NCBI GenBank assembly: GCA_030386875.1
Contig: CM059566.1
Coordinates: 41,204,068-41,268,067, forward strand
Direction of reading: 5' to 3'
DNA from: Morinoia aosen
Taxonomy: Eukaryota; Arthropoda; Malacostraca; Amphipoda; Talitridae
Length of the DNA: 64,000 nt
Below the pieces are notes generated by a model, which made no database searches, was not told where the DNA came from, and saw nothing but the letters and a program-made list of their open reading frames with translations. Of the stretch, positions 1-11,693 are shown piece after piece. Position 1 is the first letter of the stretch; the number at the start of each line of letters is the position of its first letter. The position numbers and the translations under genes are program-made.

Positions 1-489
1 TTGAGGTGTTTGGAGACTTAGCCTTTGAAAATATTTGATTTCGAGATTTTTTCTTCAACACGTTCACCACGTATCCGCGGGTTGTAAGCGGTTGGTTTAA
101 TTAGGTTGCATCAGAATAGGGAACGGCTTTAATGGTCGAATGCATTTTTATCCTTCCTAATAAAAATTAAAAATGCAATGTCACGAGTCATTCCACTTGA
201 TTTGATAACAGTTATTTCTTAAAGAGGTCGCGAAACATGAAATGTCATTCATTTATACCGGTACGGGAATGAGCAATTTACCGACTCGTACACGTATGAC
301 ACAATAGGCAGGGAACGTGTTAGTTTCCAGAGAACGCAAACGTAGTAGGTTTATAGTTTTTTTTCATAATACGGAAACGTAGACGTTTCACATGTTCATC
401 TGAATTTCCAGAAAATGGAGATTAATTTTCAAGAAGTTCTTTCTTCAAAAAAAACGAATCTAATGAAATCTTAACCTTGATTATTGGCC
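1..489. other. Intergenic, nothing recognised
   Basis: AT-rich sequence with no convincing open frame, splice-site pair, repeat unit or RNA fold on either strand. Confidence 0.5.
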
Positions 490-800
490 TCTTATTGGAT
501 TAGATATTAGCTTAAGTCTCCCTACCACAACAAAGGTATTCTCAAGAGGGGAAAGAGGAAGGCACCATTTAGTATGGAATAAAAAGAACGAGGAATCTAT
601 GCGCAAAATGTGTCCACACAACCAACACATTATAATAACAAAATGAAAGAAGTTTATGAAGCAAAATAAAATTTCAAGAAGAAAGTCATCGCTGCTAAAA
701 AAAAAGCAGAAAGCAAAAAAAGACGGTTTGTTAACAACACAAAAACTTACTCTATCTCAACACAAGGAAGGCCTACCTAACGTTACTTCAGATCTTGATC
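490..800 (+). repeat. Dispersed repeat family A, copy 1
   Basis: This is one of five copies of an unassigned interspersed repeat of about 280 bp. The others are at about 6288-6480 (+, partial), 7893-8172 (+), 8325-8603 (-) and 30862-31125 (-). Shared landmarks in order are a start near TTTAAGCCTCCCTA, then CAACAAAGG, a purine-rich GAGAGGAAG, CACCATTTAGTATGGA, GAAGTTCATGA, a block near GTGCTGAAAAA, and an end near AAGGCCTACCTAA. I see no terminal inverted repeat, poly-A tail or pol III promoter boxes, so the class is open. The 21-bp array at 829 begins just past this copy. Confidence 0.6.
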
Positions 801-828
801 TTGTAAGCAAATGTACTTTTATTCAAAT

Positions 829-1605
829 TATGGGCTACGCACGTCTAAATTTGGGCTACACACGTCTAAATTTGGGCTACGCACGTCTAAATTTGGGCTA
901 CGCACGTCTAAATTTGGGCTACGCACGTCTAAATTTGGGCTACACACGTCTAAATTTGGGCTACACACGTCTAAATTTGGGCTAAACACGTCTAAATTCG
1001 GGCTAAACACGTCTAAATTTGGGCTACACACGTCTAAATTTGGGCTACACACGTCTAAATTTGGGCTACACACGTCTAAATTTGGGCTACACACGTCTAA
1101 ATTTGGGCTACACACGTCTAAATTTGGGCTACACACGTCTAAATTTGGGCTACAAACGTCTAAATTTGGGCTACACACGTCTAAATTTGGGCTACACACG
1201 TCTAAATTTGGGCTACACACGTCTAAATTTGGGCTACACACGTCTAAATTTGGGCTACACACGCCTAAATTTGGGCTACACACGTCTAAATTTGGGCTAC
1301 ACATGTCTAAATTTGGGCTACACACGTCTAAATTTGGGCTACACACGTCTAAATTTGGGCTACACACGTCTAAATTTGGGCTACACACGTCTAAATTTGG
1401 GCTACACACGTCTAAATTTGGGCTACACACGTCTAAATTTGGGCTACGCACGTCTAAATTTGGGCTACGCACGTCTAAATTCGGGCTACGCACGTCTAAA
1501 TTTGGGCGACGCACGTCTAAATTTGGGCTACGCACGTCTAAATTTGGGCTACGCACGTCTAAATTTGGGCTACGCACGTCTAAATTTGGGCTACGCACGT
1601 CTAAA
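829..1605. repeat. 21-bp minisatellite, about 37 copies
   Basis: The unit is GGGCTACRCACGTCTAAATTT. Because 21 is a multiple of 3 and the unit lacks stop codons in several frames, long open frames appear on both strands (7-residue repeats such as GLHTSKF). These are not evidence of a gene. Copies with CGCACG form the outer blocks and copies with CACACG the middle block. Confidence 0.95.
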
Positions 1606-3395
1606 CAGTTTTCATTAACAATAGTCTTTTAAATCCTGACCGTAAACTACGATGGGAGAAAATCTTGAACCGTTTGTCGCAATTCCCTTTGGTACAGGAA
1701 CGACAAATTTACACATCTCATGCCCCTACCGAAAATGCCTACCTTTAAGAACTCTGCGCCAACAAATGTAAAGCTCTGCAAGCATGACATTTGTTAATCT
1801 GGAAACACAGCACTAGCATCAAGATCTCTTAGAAATAGACTCAGTTGAGCCCTGGAAACTTTTTTTTTTAATAAATTCAATATAAGGCAACCCAGCCTTT
1901 GCAATTTAGCCCTCTGAAAAAATTCACTTCGTGAATTTAAACCTCTGGAAACCTAGCGTTTCAGAATGTAGGCATTTGGAAGCATGTCCCAGCTTCGAAA
2001 GTTTCTCATAGAATCGGAGTTTCAGATTCGAGGCAGCGATGTTTCTTACGAAACTTTGCGACCGTCGTTAGGGGTTATAAAAACGCGGACCCCCATGCAA
2101 CCGAGCTTATAGGACCAATCCTAAGACTGCGAAGGCTTCAAGTTTCTCCACAATGATCTCAAGCTCTCCTCAAAATCGAGAGGAAATTCAACCGACATCT
2201 CTGAGTGATATACTTCACAAAATTTTCTCCACTATCAACGTTTACAACGCGTATTTAACTCAGTAACAAAAAAAGGTACACGGAGTTAAAATTGAATTCG
2301 CAATTACATGGAATTTCGCAACGGACGCCAAATTGCGAAAAAGTGGAAAACCACAGCGGCTCGGCCCTCCCGAGGCTCCATAACAAAGCACCACGAGAGA
2401 AACGTGTAACTTCGGCCATCAAGTCGCGCAGTACTTTTGTTTTGGCCGAGGCCGATTTATTTCTCTCGGTCCAAAATCTAAAGAACAGTTTCGGGCCGGG
2501 GTCGATTTTTTGCTCCAAATCGCGAGTTGCTCTCAAGTGAAATGTTGAGTTTTCCGAGCTTCCTTGAAGTGAAATGCCTGCCGAGAAGTTCGGCCGATCC
2601 AGGAGCAATCAAGGATTTTGGGCCTGTGCTGGAAACCTTAGACAAACTTTGGACCGTAATATTGGAACACTGCATGAGCTTCTCGCTTCTTCTCGATGAA
2701 ATCCTAAGAAGAAATGAGCAAATGTGGCCATTTCTTCATTGAAAACTGAGTTTGTTTCTGAAATATTCGAAGCGTTATTTGGTAGCGCTTTTCAACGTTC
2801 CCAGTTTTGTATTTTGGACCAACAACGTAAGGACTTGTGATTGCATGTTAGCAAATCATAAAAATAATGAACCAGAAACTGCAATTTACTAGAATGAAAG
2901 AACACTATAAACTTGACGTCGTAATATTTTACTTATAAACGCTCTTGAAACCGTATTAATTCAGCCGAGACTTTAGTTCTTGATAACAAATCGAAATGGC
3001 GATGTTTTATAAAGTACGTACCTCTTGTGAAATAAATCCTCCCAATAAATTGTTCCAGATACCTATGACTGGTCTGCGACTGGTCTGCGACTGGTCTGTG
3101 AATGGCGCGTGTCAACTTCACATGCCTTCCTGCCTACAAAGTGTTTCACTCGATTATTTTTATCATGAAAATGATTTTTGTCCCAACAGGTTGTACTTTT
3201 TGATTGAACGAGAAATAGTACTTGACAATTACACTTAACTTGGAGGATTATGTGCGGCTGGTTAAACTGATTAAACAACAAAATTGAAAATGGTCTATGA
3301 TCATGGTCTGTAATCGATAAAAACTACTCGAATGAGTTTCTAAATAAATTATGTAACAAATGAATTTCTTAAGATTTTAAAATTTACTTCATTAG
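1606..3395. other. Gene-poor stretch, nothing firm
   Basis: Short overlapping open frames exist around 2255-2742 on both strands. They carry no recognisable domain and no good splice sites, and the opposite frames are equally open. It lies downstream of gene 2 exon K, so it may be intron or 3' flank of gene 2. A short triplet of the phrase GACTGGTCTGC occurs near 3066-3100. Confidence 0.4.
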
Positions 3396-3399
3396 GGGT

Positions 3400-3592
3400 G
3401 ATATGATTAAAGCTTATGCATTGTACCTAAGGTTACAGTCCATGAGATTATAGAGTCAGTAATGTAAAAAATATCGATAATGCGCGTTAATTAATCATTC
3501 TGAACTCACCTCTATGTGGTTAAAGCTTGTGCATTGTATCAATAATGTAAAAAATCCCGATATTACTCGTTAATCACTCATTCTGAACTCAC
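3400..3592. repeat. Tandem duplication that includes a 5' splice site
   Basis: A block of roughly 85-110 bp is present twice. Both copies share GATTAAAGCTTATGCATTGT-like and AATGTAAAAAAT words and end in TTCTGAACTCACCTCTAT. Read on the minus strand, that end is the donor of exon K (ATAGAG/GTGAGT). A second, decoy copy of the same donor therefore lies 83 bp into the intron at 3510. Confidence 0.8.
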
Positions 3593-3746
3593 CTCTATCC
3601 AAATCCTTCTTGCCATCCACCAAACATCTGAGCTGGTTCACATTCTCTTTGCTGGACAGCAATCTCTCAATCCAGCCCAGTCGGTCCAGCAGCCTTCGCT
3701 GCACGCCTGGATCCAGCCCAGATAATCCAGCGTCCGCTCTTGAAGC
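3593..3746 (-). CDS. Gene 2, exon K (unidentified protein)
   Basis: This is the last exon of gene 2 that I can place; the gene continues to the left. It encodes 51 codons plus one base: ASRADAGLSGLDPGVQRRLL, then DRLGWIERLLSSKENVNQLR and CLVDGKKDLDR. It looks helical and amphipathic, with no domain I can name. The acceptor is TATTTCCAG/GCTTCA and the donor AGATAGAG/GTGAGT, a near-consensus 5' splice site. Entry is in phase 0, matching the exit of exon J. High codon-position bias and the splice sites make this a confident coding exon. The function is unknown to me. Confidence 0.85.
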
Positions 3747-3837
3747 CTGGAAATATTTAAATGACAGCATGATAATTATTGAATACCGTATATTATCGGA
3801 CGTTAAGAAACTTAATTATGAAATGATTGAGTCAGAA

Positions 3838-3965
3838 ACTCAGTCGTGTAATTTTTATTCATGTATTTGTTTAAATATATGTATATTATATTTACAATAT
3901 ATGTATATTATATATACAATATATGTATATTATATATACAATATAGGTATATTATATATACATAT
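3838..3965. repeat. AT-rich 23-bp tandem repeat, about 5 copies
   Basis: Repeats of ATATGTATATTATATATACA with little variation, inside intron J-K of gene 2. Likely a simple-sequence expansion. Confidence 0.8.
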
Positions 3966-4636
3966 ATGCCTGGAAACATTTAAATGACAGCACGATAATC
4001 ATTTATTGAAGTAAATATAAAAAATAATAATGAATAAATATTGAATTATGCATTCAGAAACTCAATCGTATAATTTTTTTTTTTTATTTGTTTATATACA
4101 TATTTTTTGAAGAACAGAGTCGTAGCACAGATTCACACCAACCACCTTGCTCCAAAAATATTCTTAATTTTATACAGTTTTTTTGTACCTAGATGAGGGA
4201 ACAAGGCACTGGGACGCTGTTGGATTTCAGAATGAATTATAAGACAAAAGAAGCAGGGTAATTGAACCGTAATGCTACTTTATCATCACTTATTCAAGTC
4301 CATGATTTCCGTGCTCCGATTTTCATTTTTGAGAAAACTTGCTCACTGCATCGCAAAATTTCGTGTTCGCGTATGAAGATTTAGGGTAGGGGAAACGATT
4401 CCTGAAAAAAGTATAATGATCAACACTCAAGTGCCACATATACCGTGTACGTATGGCACACTTAATTTAAAAGCTTAAACATGTTACTTCTAGTGGAATT
4501 TGTGTCCTTATATATTTTCGAATCTCTAAGTTATATGGAGGTTATGTTCCTATAGCGAGAGCGAATATCTGACGCCAGTGCCAGTTTAATGACGGTGATT
4601 ATACGAGAACATACTCTGATACGTAAGGGGGCTCAT

Positions 4637-4904
4637 CACGAAAGAGGAAACAAGGTAGAGTCATTCCTATACGGGAAAATACACCTCTTTTTAGGCTAAC
4701 CAATAAAACTGCTTTATTTCAAACGAACTTTATGACATCACAATATCAACACGTCGTTAGGCCAATAGCGGTGGAAGATTTGGGGCTAGCAGTGTTGTCA
4801 CGTGTAAAATGAGCTCTGCTATTGGTTCCCTGCCATGACGTCACCATTGCCACACGGTCGACGAAAAAAGACTGGTTTGACCCTACCTTGTTTCTTTTAC
4901 CGTG
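4637..4904. mobile_element. hAT-type MITE (CACGGTAGAGGAAAC family), copy 1
   Basis: A 268-bp non-autonomous element with terminal inverted repeats CACGAAAGAGGAAACAAGG and, at the far end, CCTTGTTTCTTTTACCGTG. The flanks GGGCTCAT and GGGCAAAT look like a worn 8-bp target duplication. It is the same family as the copies at 49683, 49999 and 63916. It contains TGACGTCA-like words and two CCAAT-type (ATTGG) words common to all copies. No coding capacity. Confidence 0.8.
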
Positions 4905-5249
4905 GGGCAAATGCTGATGCCATCTGGATGAGTAAATGTGAACGTCATTTCTGGCTGCACGAGAACTCAATCAACTCCTAATTAATTATCAACTTGAAAT
5001 TTATTCATTCTTTACAAGTTTTTACTGAATTAATAGTTGAATTTTCAAAAATTCATGATTCATTATTTATTCAACGTTACGAAGTGTTTAGTAATTGGCA
5101 AATAAAATTTTCATGGAGTACTACCAAGCAGGAAATTAGAACCAGAATTAGGTAAAAATTGAATTAAATGAATGGAATTAAATTTAGGAGCAACACTTCA
5201 AATAGACGTATTATACAATCATTTTTCAAGCATGCATTTTATTTCTTAC

Positions 5250-5314
5250 TTTGGACTTGGCGACCGTGTCCTGTGCCACCTGCAGCAGCCGCAGCGAAGA
5301 CTTGGCCTCGCTCT
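5250..5314 (-). CDS. Gene 2, exon J (unidentified protein)
   Basis: A short exon of 2 bases plus 21 codons reading SEAKSSLRLLQVAQDTVAKS followed by K, a helix-forming sequence. Acceptor CATGTCACCCAG/AGAGCG, donor TCCAAA/GTAAGA. It needs one base from the previous exon: the G at the end of exon I makes GAG (E). It exits in phase 0 into exon K. GC-rich third positions contrast with the AT-rich surroundings. A 36-bp tandem array begins about 40 bp upstream of its acceptor. Confidence 0.78.
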
Positions 5315-5354
5315 CTGGGTGACATGGGAGTAGATTATATTATTTTGTAGTGAC

Positions 5355-6105
5355 TATTCTATACCTTAGTTACCCCTCTACTCTACTTGTAGTACCTTGC
5401 CTAAGTTACCCCTCTACTCTGCTTATAGTACCTTGCCTTAGTTAACCCTCTACTCTGCTTATAGTACCTTGCCTTAGTTAACCCTCTACTCTGCTTATAG
5501 TACCTTGCCTTAGTTAACCCTCTACTCTGCTTATAGTACCTTGCCATGGTTACCCCTCTACTCTGCTTATAGCACCTTGCCTTCGTTACCCCTCTACTCT
5601 ACTTGTAGTACCTTGCCTTAGTTACCCCTCTACTCTACTTATAGTACCTTGCATTAGTTACCCCTCTACTCTACTTATAATACCTTGCATTAGTTACCCC
5701 TCTACTCTACTTATAATACCTTGCATTAGTTACCCCTCTACTCTACTTATAATACCTTGCATTAGTTACCCCTCTACTCTACTTATAATACCTTGCCTCT
5801 ACTCTACTTATAGTACCTTGCATTACTTACCCCTCTCCTCTACTCTACTTATAGTACCTTGCCTTACTTACCCCTCTCCTCTACTTATAGTACCTTGCCT
5901 TAGTTACCCCTCTATTCTACTCTACTTATAGTACCTTGCCTTAGTTACCCCTCTATTCTACTCTACTTATAGTACCTTGCCTTACTTACCCCTCTCCTCT
6001 ACTTATAGTACCTTGCCTTAGTTACCCCTCTATTCTACTCTACTTATAGTACCTTGCCTTAGTTACCCCTCAACTCAACTTATAGTACTTTGCCTTAGTT
6101 ACTCG
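5355..6105. repeat. 36-bp minisatellite, about 20 copies
   Basis: Unit near TTAGTTACCCCTCTACTCTA + CTTATAGTACCTTGCC. Some units carry short internal duplications of TCTACTCTACTTATA. It lies in the intron between exons I and J of gene 2, about 40 bp from the exon J acceptor. Confidence 0.92.
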
Positions 6106-7426
6106 TCAACTCTTGACTAGTCATTCAAGTGTTCAGTATATGTATCATGTATCAATTTAATTCATGTTAACAAATTTTCCGTCTTCTACTTAGTGTTTCA
6201 TCCTTAGACCCTTGTGTAGAAGCTAATGTATGACTGCTACAGCACTTGCCCTAATGGATCCAACGGCGCAGGTAGCATCAACAGAATGACGTTCAGAAGA
6301 GAGGAAGGACGAAAGCACCATATTGTATGAGGTTAAAAAAAGGGCGCAAGGAGTATAGAAACAGCATGTAGAGAAAGAAGTTTATGATACAAGATAGAAG
6401 TTGAAGGAGAAAGTAGGTGCTGAAAAATAGGACTGCGGGGAACCGAAAAAATATACTCCTTTAACATAACAAAATAAACTTTATTTCAGCACTATGGTAT
6501 ATGTATTGCAAACATCACTATTAACGTATAGTTATGCGTTAAATTCATAAATTGCCTTAAATTCATAAATTGTTATTCATGAACAATGCTCCATGATGGC
6601 GTGATGGCCTCGATACTTTTTCCCGATACTTTTCTCATCTGAACGCAGGAGTAAATAATTGAGGGAAAACTTCTTTTGCGGAAGAAATCCTTATTAATTC
6701 TATCCTGATTTCCTATCACGGTAATATGCACGAATGAGAGTAATAATAAAAATATTTTTCGAATAAAAACATGGTGACCAAGCCGGTCATTTACAATGCC
6801 TGTAAAATCATTAAATAAATCCGTAGTCAATAAAACTCCATACGACTGGAAATAAAATATGCTGATTAATTCCGAGTCATTTTTGATCGACTATTATAAC
6901 CCTGTTCATTACCTTTAGCCAGCTGTCTCTGCAGGTCATCGTACATGACAGACTGTGTGGTCCACACACCTTTATCCTGACGAGGGATATCATTTATTCA
7001 TTAGCATCAACATTATGTAATAAAACACAAGGGGTCTCCTTAAATGAATGAATTAAAATTTATATATTTTTCGGCCATAATTCTTCCTGTTCTTACATTT
7101 GGAATCTCATTGAACACATGAAGGTTGGTCAGTCTCTCTCCCACGCGCTTAAAGTATGCTTAATGACCGTATCTGTGATTCGAAGTTTCACCAGTGCAAA
7201 CTTACAAGAATTTTTTCTTCACGGGCACTATTAGGATGGATAATGGATATATTTGTTTGGTATCCACATCTGAAACATTTGTCTAAACGAATTATCGATA
7301 TCCGCCATTTTTGATGGGCCATTAACACTATGTAGTTTGACAAATAAAACAAACTTCAACCACACCGTGCATCAAAGAGTCCGTGTACGAGTTATATACT
7401 ATTATTTTCTGAAACCTCAGCTTTAA
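6106..7426. other. Gene 2 intron I-J, unique part
   Basis: It contains a worn, partial copy of dispersed repeat A at about 6288-6480 (+). Otherwise no gene or structure was recognised. Confidence 0.45.
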
Positions 7427-7642
7427 AACTTTGACTGCGCCATGAACCACCAGTGGTCACTGAGGGAAATTTCATAATTCTGCTGACCGACCAGTAGTCA
7501 TTAACTCAATTTTCATGAATACTAAGTCAAAACTAAATGAAAACACGATCCAGTTAGTAGCGTTTGCTATTTTCAAAATTTCTTTCTACAATTGGTTATA
7601 ATTTGAGTTGAATATTTAACTGTAGTTTTACCAGCCACAGTG
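7427..7642 (+). mobile_element. piggyBac-type MITE, copy 1
   Basis: A worn copy of the roughly 220-bp family best preserved at 20549-20767. Shared blocks are CTTTGACTGCG, CACCAGTGGTCAC, CTGCTGACCGACCAGTAGTC, CTCAATTTTCAT, GATCCAGTTA and TTTGAGTTGAATATT. It is flanked by TTAA on the left and TTGA on the right. No coding capacity. Confidence 0.75.
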
Positions 7643-7892
7643 TTGAAGATGAAACCCTGGCCCAGTTATTCAACTCTCACAAAGTTTGGTTCAAGTCCTG
7701 AAAAATTGGGAGTAACTGTTACCAATGAGGCGGAAGTTGACCAAGCAAAATGCAGTTTGACTAACTGCACCAACTTGCATCGTACACTCCTACAGACAAT
7801 TAATGTAATTTCGTAAATCAATCTGACGTACGATACCGAGAACTGACGGAAATGATGGTGATTTCCATTAGGTGCAACAGCATTAAGAATTG

Positions 7893-8172
7893 AGATTAAA
7901 TTAGTTAAAAGTTTGTTTCAGCCTGCTTAATTATAACAAAGGTATTCCAAACAGAGGAAGAATAAAGGTACCATTTAATATGGAGTTAAGGGAACGAGGA
8001 ATATATGTACACTTGGAAACAATTCATTGAGGAGGAAGTTCATGAAACTAGATAAAATAAGAAGTTATTGGTGCTGAAAAAACAACAGCAGTGAGCCGAA
8101 AAAAATGGTCCTCAATAAAAAAATCTAGCTATTTGAACGAAAAGAAGGCCTTCCTACCTAACCTTCAGCTCT
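7893..8172 (+). repeat. Dispersed repeat A, copy 3
   Basis: It carries the family landmarks CAACAAAGG-like AACAAAGG, AGAGGAAGA, ACCATTTAATATGGAG, GAAGTTCATGA and GGTGCTGAAAAA, ending near AAGGCCTTCCTACCTAAC. It faces copy 4 (8325-8603) in inverted orientation. Confidence 0.65.
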
Positions 8173-8209
8173 GGACCCTACATTTTCCCCCAGATTACCA
8201 ATTCGCTTT

Positions 8210-8324
8210 GATACATTAGATCAATAGCTCAATTTTTATAAATACTTAATGAAAGCTATATGAAGGCAGTTAATGCTAGCTATTTTTCAAATTACTTACT
8301 ACCATTGACTTATTGACCACCATT
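8210..8324 (+). mobile_element. piggyBac-type MITE fragment
   Basis: A fragment with the family words CTCAATTTTTATAAATACTT, GTTAATG, GCTATTTTTCAAATT and CTACCATTGACTT. Both termini are missing. It lies between two inverted copies of repeat A. Confidence 0.55.
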
Positions 8325-8603
8325 GAGAGTAAGGTAGGCCTTTATTTTTGTGTAAATGAAACGTTGTTTTGAAACGGACCATCTTATTTTGGTTGACTGC
8401 TGTCCCGTTTTTCAGCACCCACTACTTTCTTATTCAATTTTTATCTGGTGTCATAAAATTCTTTTTGAACTTACAGCGTTTTTGTACCTTGTACATAGAT
8501 TCTGCGTTTTTTGAACTCTATGGTAAATAGTGTCTTCCTCCTTCCTCTCTTCGAAACGCCTTTGTTGCGGTTATTGAGGTTTAAACCAATCTAATCCGTC
8601 AAT
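8325..8603 (-). repeat. Dispersed repeat A, copy 4
   Basis: Reverse-complement copy: TTTTTCAGCACC, TTTATCTGGTGTCATAAA, CTATGGTAAATAGTG and CCTTTGTTGCGG match the other copies. Confidence 0.65.
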
Positions 8604-9462
8604 CTTGCTCGAATTTGAAACTCAGCAGTCGTAGATTTTGTAAGTAGATTGAAGTTTTTTCAAATTTTCAAATAACTCTTACTCTATAATTTATATTTAT
8701 TGTGAATACTAAATAAAGAAGATCAGTTCCCGAGTTTTACAGATTTTTGCTTATCTTTACCCAATATTTCCACCACAGCTTTTAAGCCACAAACTAACTT
8801 TCACGTTCAAATTCTTCATTAAGGCCTGCATTTTTTGATAACTTTTACCGCCCCACCAAAAATGCACATACCTATTAAAATGCAGTACTGAAGATCTTAA
8901 ATCAAATTCCACGATAAATTGGCCTAACCTTGATCACGATTCAGGTTCATTGCCACAAAAACGCAAACTCAAGCATTTAATGCTAACACGCTGAATTGGA
9001 TCAAAAGGAAACATCCTCGCACTAAATGTGCAACGAAAATGTGTTATGTTCTGCGTATAAGTTAAACAATCTTCCATCTTGATTTTTTCTTCCATTTCTT
9101 TCATCGGTGCACGCTCGCATAGTGCTGAACTCAGCCTCAATTTAGCGATGTTAGGGCTATAAACAATCGTTTTCTGAGCAGTTCACAGAAAACTAACTTT
9201 CATCCCAAGCCACAAAAAATCAATCAAGAAAAAAGGTTTTGGAATCTGTTGCCTAAAAATAAGAGAAGACTGTCTGAAATGCCCTTACTGCAGTAAAACC
9301 ATTTCTTTGGTAGTGGTTTGAATTGTTGAATGTTATACAGAAACTAAATGTTCACAGGTATCTGACTGTCATATAAAAGCACAAATGGCTCGTCATTATT
9401 AACAAATACTAGACACAGCTGATCGAAGTATGAGTAGAGCCAACGTAACGTCTGAAATATAC
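8604..9462. other. Gene 2 intron I-J, nothing recognised
   Basis: AT-rich. No credible exon, repeat or inverted structure was seen. Confidence 0.45.
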
Positions 9463-10010
9463 GGTAAATCTGAAGGATATGTCAGTTATAGATTTTGTAA
9501 ATTTCGATGCCTAAGCATAGTTAATTAGATCGAAATAAACATGTTTTCTTCTATGCACTTTCCGTCTCAAATGAGGATTTTATTAGTTATAGCGGTAAAT
9601 GACTTACCGCAACTCCAGTGTTTGAAGCGGCAAGTAATTCAAAAAGCACGTCGGACAGCAACACTGCAATGCGCACTCGCTTCCAGCGCGATCGTCATCA
9701 AAGACGAAACCAAGCCTACCGCTATACCTCGTTAAATACTCATTTGACGAAAAAAGTGTATAGAAGAAAAGTTGTTTATTTCGATGTTATTCCCATGATT
9801 CAAGTAACAAAAATTCGAAAATCGATGAGTAGCCGTTTATTCGAGCGCATTCGTCATCAAAGACGAAACTAAACCTACCGCTATATATCGTAAAATACTC
9901 ATTTGAGACCGAAAGTGCATAGAAGAAAACTTGTTTATTTTGATTCAACTGATTAGGTTCAGGCACCAAAAAGTGGAAAATCGATTACTGACATATCCTT
10001 CAGATTTACC
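9463..10010. mobile_element. Long-TIR MITE (GGTAAATCTGAAGGA family), element 1
   Basis: A 548-bp non-autonomous element bounded by GGTAAATCTGAAGGATATGT and its exact inverse ACATATCCTTCAGATTTACC. Inside is a second layer of inverted blocks: a TATAGCGGTAA word with its inverse, and TTCTATGCACTTT-like arms on both sides. The element is therefore largely foldback. It has no transposase. Element 2 (10048-11769) is about 80-85 percent similar by eye. Confidence 0.8.
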
Positions 10011-10526
10011 CTCATTTGCTCTAAAGAGTGCATCGATAAAAAGTTGTGGTAAACCTGAAGGAGATGACAGTTGTCGATTTTGTAAATTTCGATGCCTTAG
10101 TATAGTTAATTAGATCGAAATAAACAAGTTTTCTTCTATGCACTTTTTGTCTCAAATGAGTATTTTATTAGTTATAGCGGTAAATGACTTACCGCAACTC
10201 CAGTCTTTGAAGCGGAAAGAAATTCTTTGATCGAGTTGTATGGCAATACTGCAATGGCGTCTCGCTTCCAGCGCTCTGTCTTGAAAGACGAAACCAAACC
10301 TACCGCTATACCTCGTTAAATACTCATTTGACGAAAAAAGTGTATAGAATATAAGTTGTTTATTTCGATGTTATTACCATGTTTCAAGCAACAAAAATTC
10401 GAAAATCGATGAGTAGCTGTTTATTCGAGCGCATTCGTCATCAATGACGAAACTTAACTTACCGCTATAAATCGTAAAATACTCATTTGAGACGAAAAAA
10501 GAATAGAAGAAAACTTGTTTATTTTG

Positions 10527-11693
10527 GGTCAATGTGAAGTTTCATGCAATCACGGAAAATGTTAATTCCGATTGCAAGAATCCCTATAGGAGCAGATTTA
10601 ATAATGTTTCCCAAAAAATACCTTGTCGCTGAAGCGTTATTTTCGAGTTATTAAACTTCAAAGTTGGCAACCGCGCCAACACATTTCAACCCCATATTAA
10701 AAACGTATGAGGTTGGGTCGTGAGCGAAAGCCACAGTTCTTTTAGAAAACACGAGAAATCACTAAAGGAAGACATTTAAGAACGTTTCGCAAAAATGACA
10801 TTCTACTCGCATATGCGTTATTGTACAGTTATTTAATTGAGAAGGTATAAGAGCGTCGAACATAACAGGCTTTCCCGCGCCAAACGAGAGATTCGAGTAT
10901 GTGTTCCAACAATACGCAAGGTTGCCAAAGTTATTGATTTTAAGGTATTGTTTTCGGCAAAACTTAGTGCGTGCAATTAGAATACTTATGAATATGATGA
11001 AATAAATAAGAAAATGAGATATTCTCATTAGTTAGTAATTCAAAATAGATCATAATATCACCAATATTGAAATAGTCAAGACTTAAATTGACACGGACTT
11101 CTCATCAGTTTGAATATGGCGGCAGTTGCGGAAGGTGTGTGTGGCGGTTGCTCTCCGAAGCTTTTCGAATGCATCAAGCGTTATTATGGTGACGATTGTG
11201 CTAGTCAGAAAACGTTCGTTGCGCACGGTGTTATGTATGGAATTGAAAAAAATGATTTAATGGATTGTAGCATTTGACGTTTCATTTTCTTAGTCATTAT
11301 TACGTCGTCATTCGTATAATCTGTTCGTTAATGGCAACACCCGGTACGGGCCCCGCCATTTTCGTGCTTATGTAAAACAATTGCTCACGCTACTGTCATA
11401 GTGTCATTAGAAGAACTGTGCCTACCCTCACGGACCCAACCTCTTTACGTTTGTAATAGGGTGTTACCTTCCGTTATTCATTACATTGTGGTCAACTGCC
11501 TTGCGCGCGGGACAAATTCTGCTCGGCGCGGTCGCTTCTTTCGGCGCGGTCGCACTTTTTGAAGTTTAATAACTCAAAAAACACGCTTCAGCGACGAGGT
11601 CTTTTTTGGGAAACATTATTAAATGTGCTCCTACAGTGATTCTTTGAATCGGAATTTTTATTTTCCGTGATTGCATGAAACTTCACATTGACC
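10527..11693. mobile_element. 1167-bp DNA transposon with long TIRs, nested in element 2
   Basis: Terminal inverted repeats of about 160 bp begin GGTCAATGTGAAGTTTCATG at both ends. The target duplication is TTATTTTG (10519-10526 and 11694-11701). The uninterrupted site exists in element 1 near 9935 (TTATTTTGATTCAA), which confirms the insertion. Two families with 8-bp duplications fit: hAT, or Merlin given the GG start. The interior has no transposase I recognise; one 53-codon frame is listed separately. Confidence 0.85.
11116..11277 (+). CDS. Small open frame inside the nested transposon
   Basis: An ATG-to-TGA frame of 53 codons starting MAAVAEGVCGGCSPKLFECI and continuing with KRYYGDDCASQKTFVAHGVM. 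Its composition is protein-like, with five cysteines. It could be a remnant first exon of a transposase or captured host sequence. I recognise no domain, and short frames of this size occur by chance. Confidence 0.25.
   Translation: MAAVAEGVCGGCSPKLFECIKRYYGDDCASQKTFVAHGVMYGIEKNDLMDCSI

Larger units (their letters stand above)
3747..5249 (-). other. Gene 2 intron J-K
   Basis: The intron holds an AT-rich tandem repeat at about 3838-3965 (unit near TATGTATATTATATATACAA, about 5 copies) and a hAT-type MITE at 4637-4904. Nothing else was recognised. Confidence 0.7.

Noticed and set aside
811-1632. 273-codon GLHTSKF repeat frame and its opposite-strand partner
   Set aside because: 21-bp minisatellite; no unique coding sequence attached.
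2255-2742. Open frames of 71-117 codons on both strands
   Set aside because: Both strands are equally open, with no domain and no splice sites that link to gene 2.
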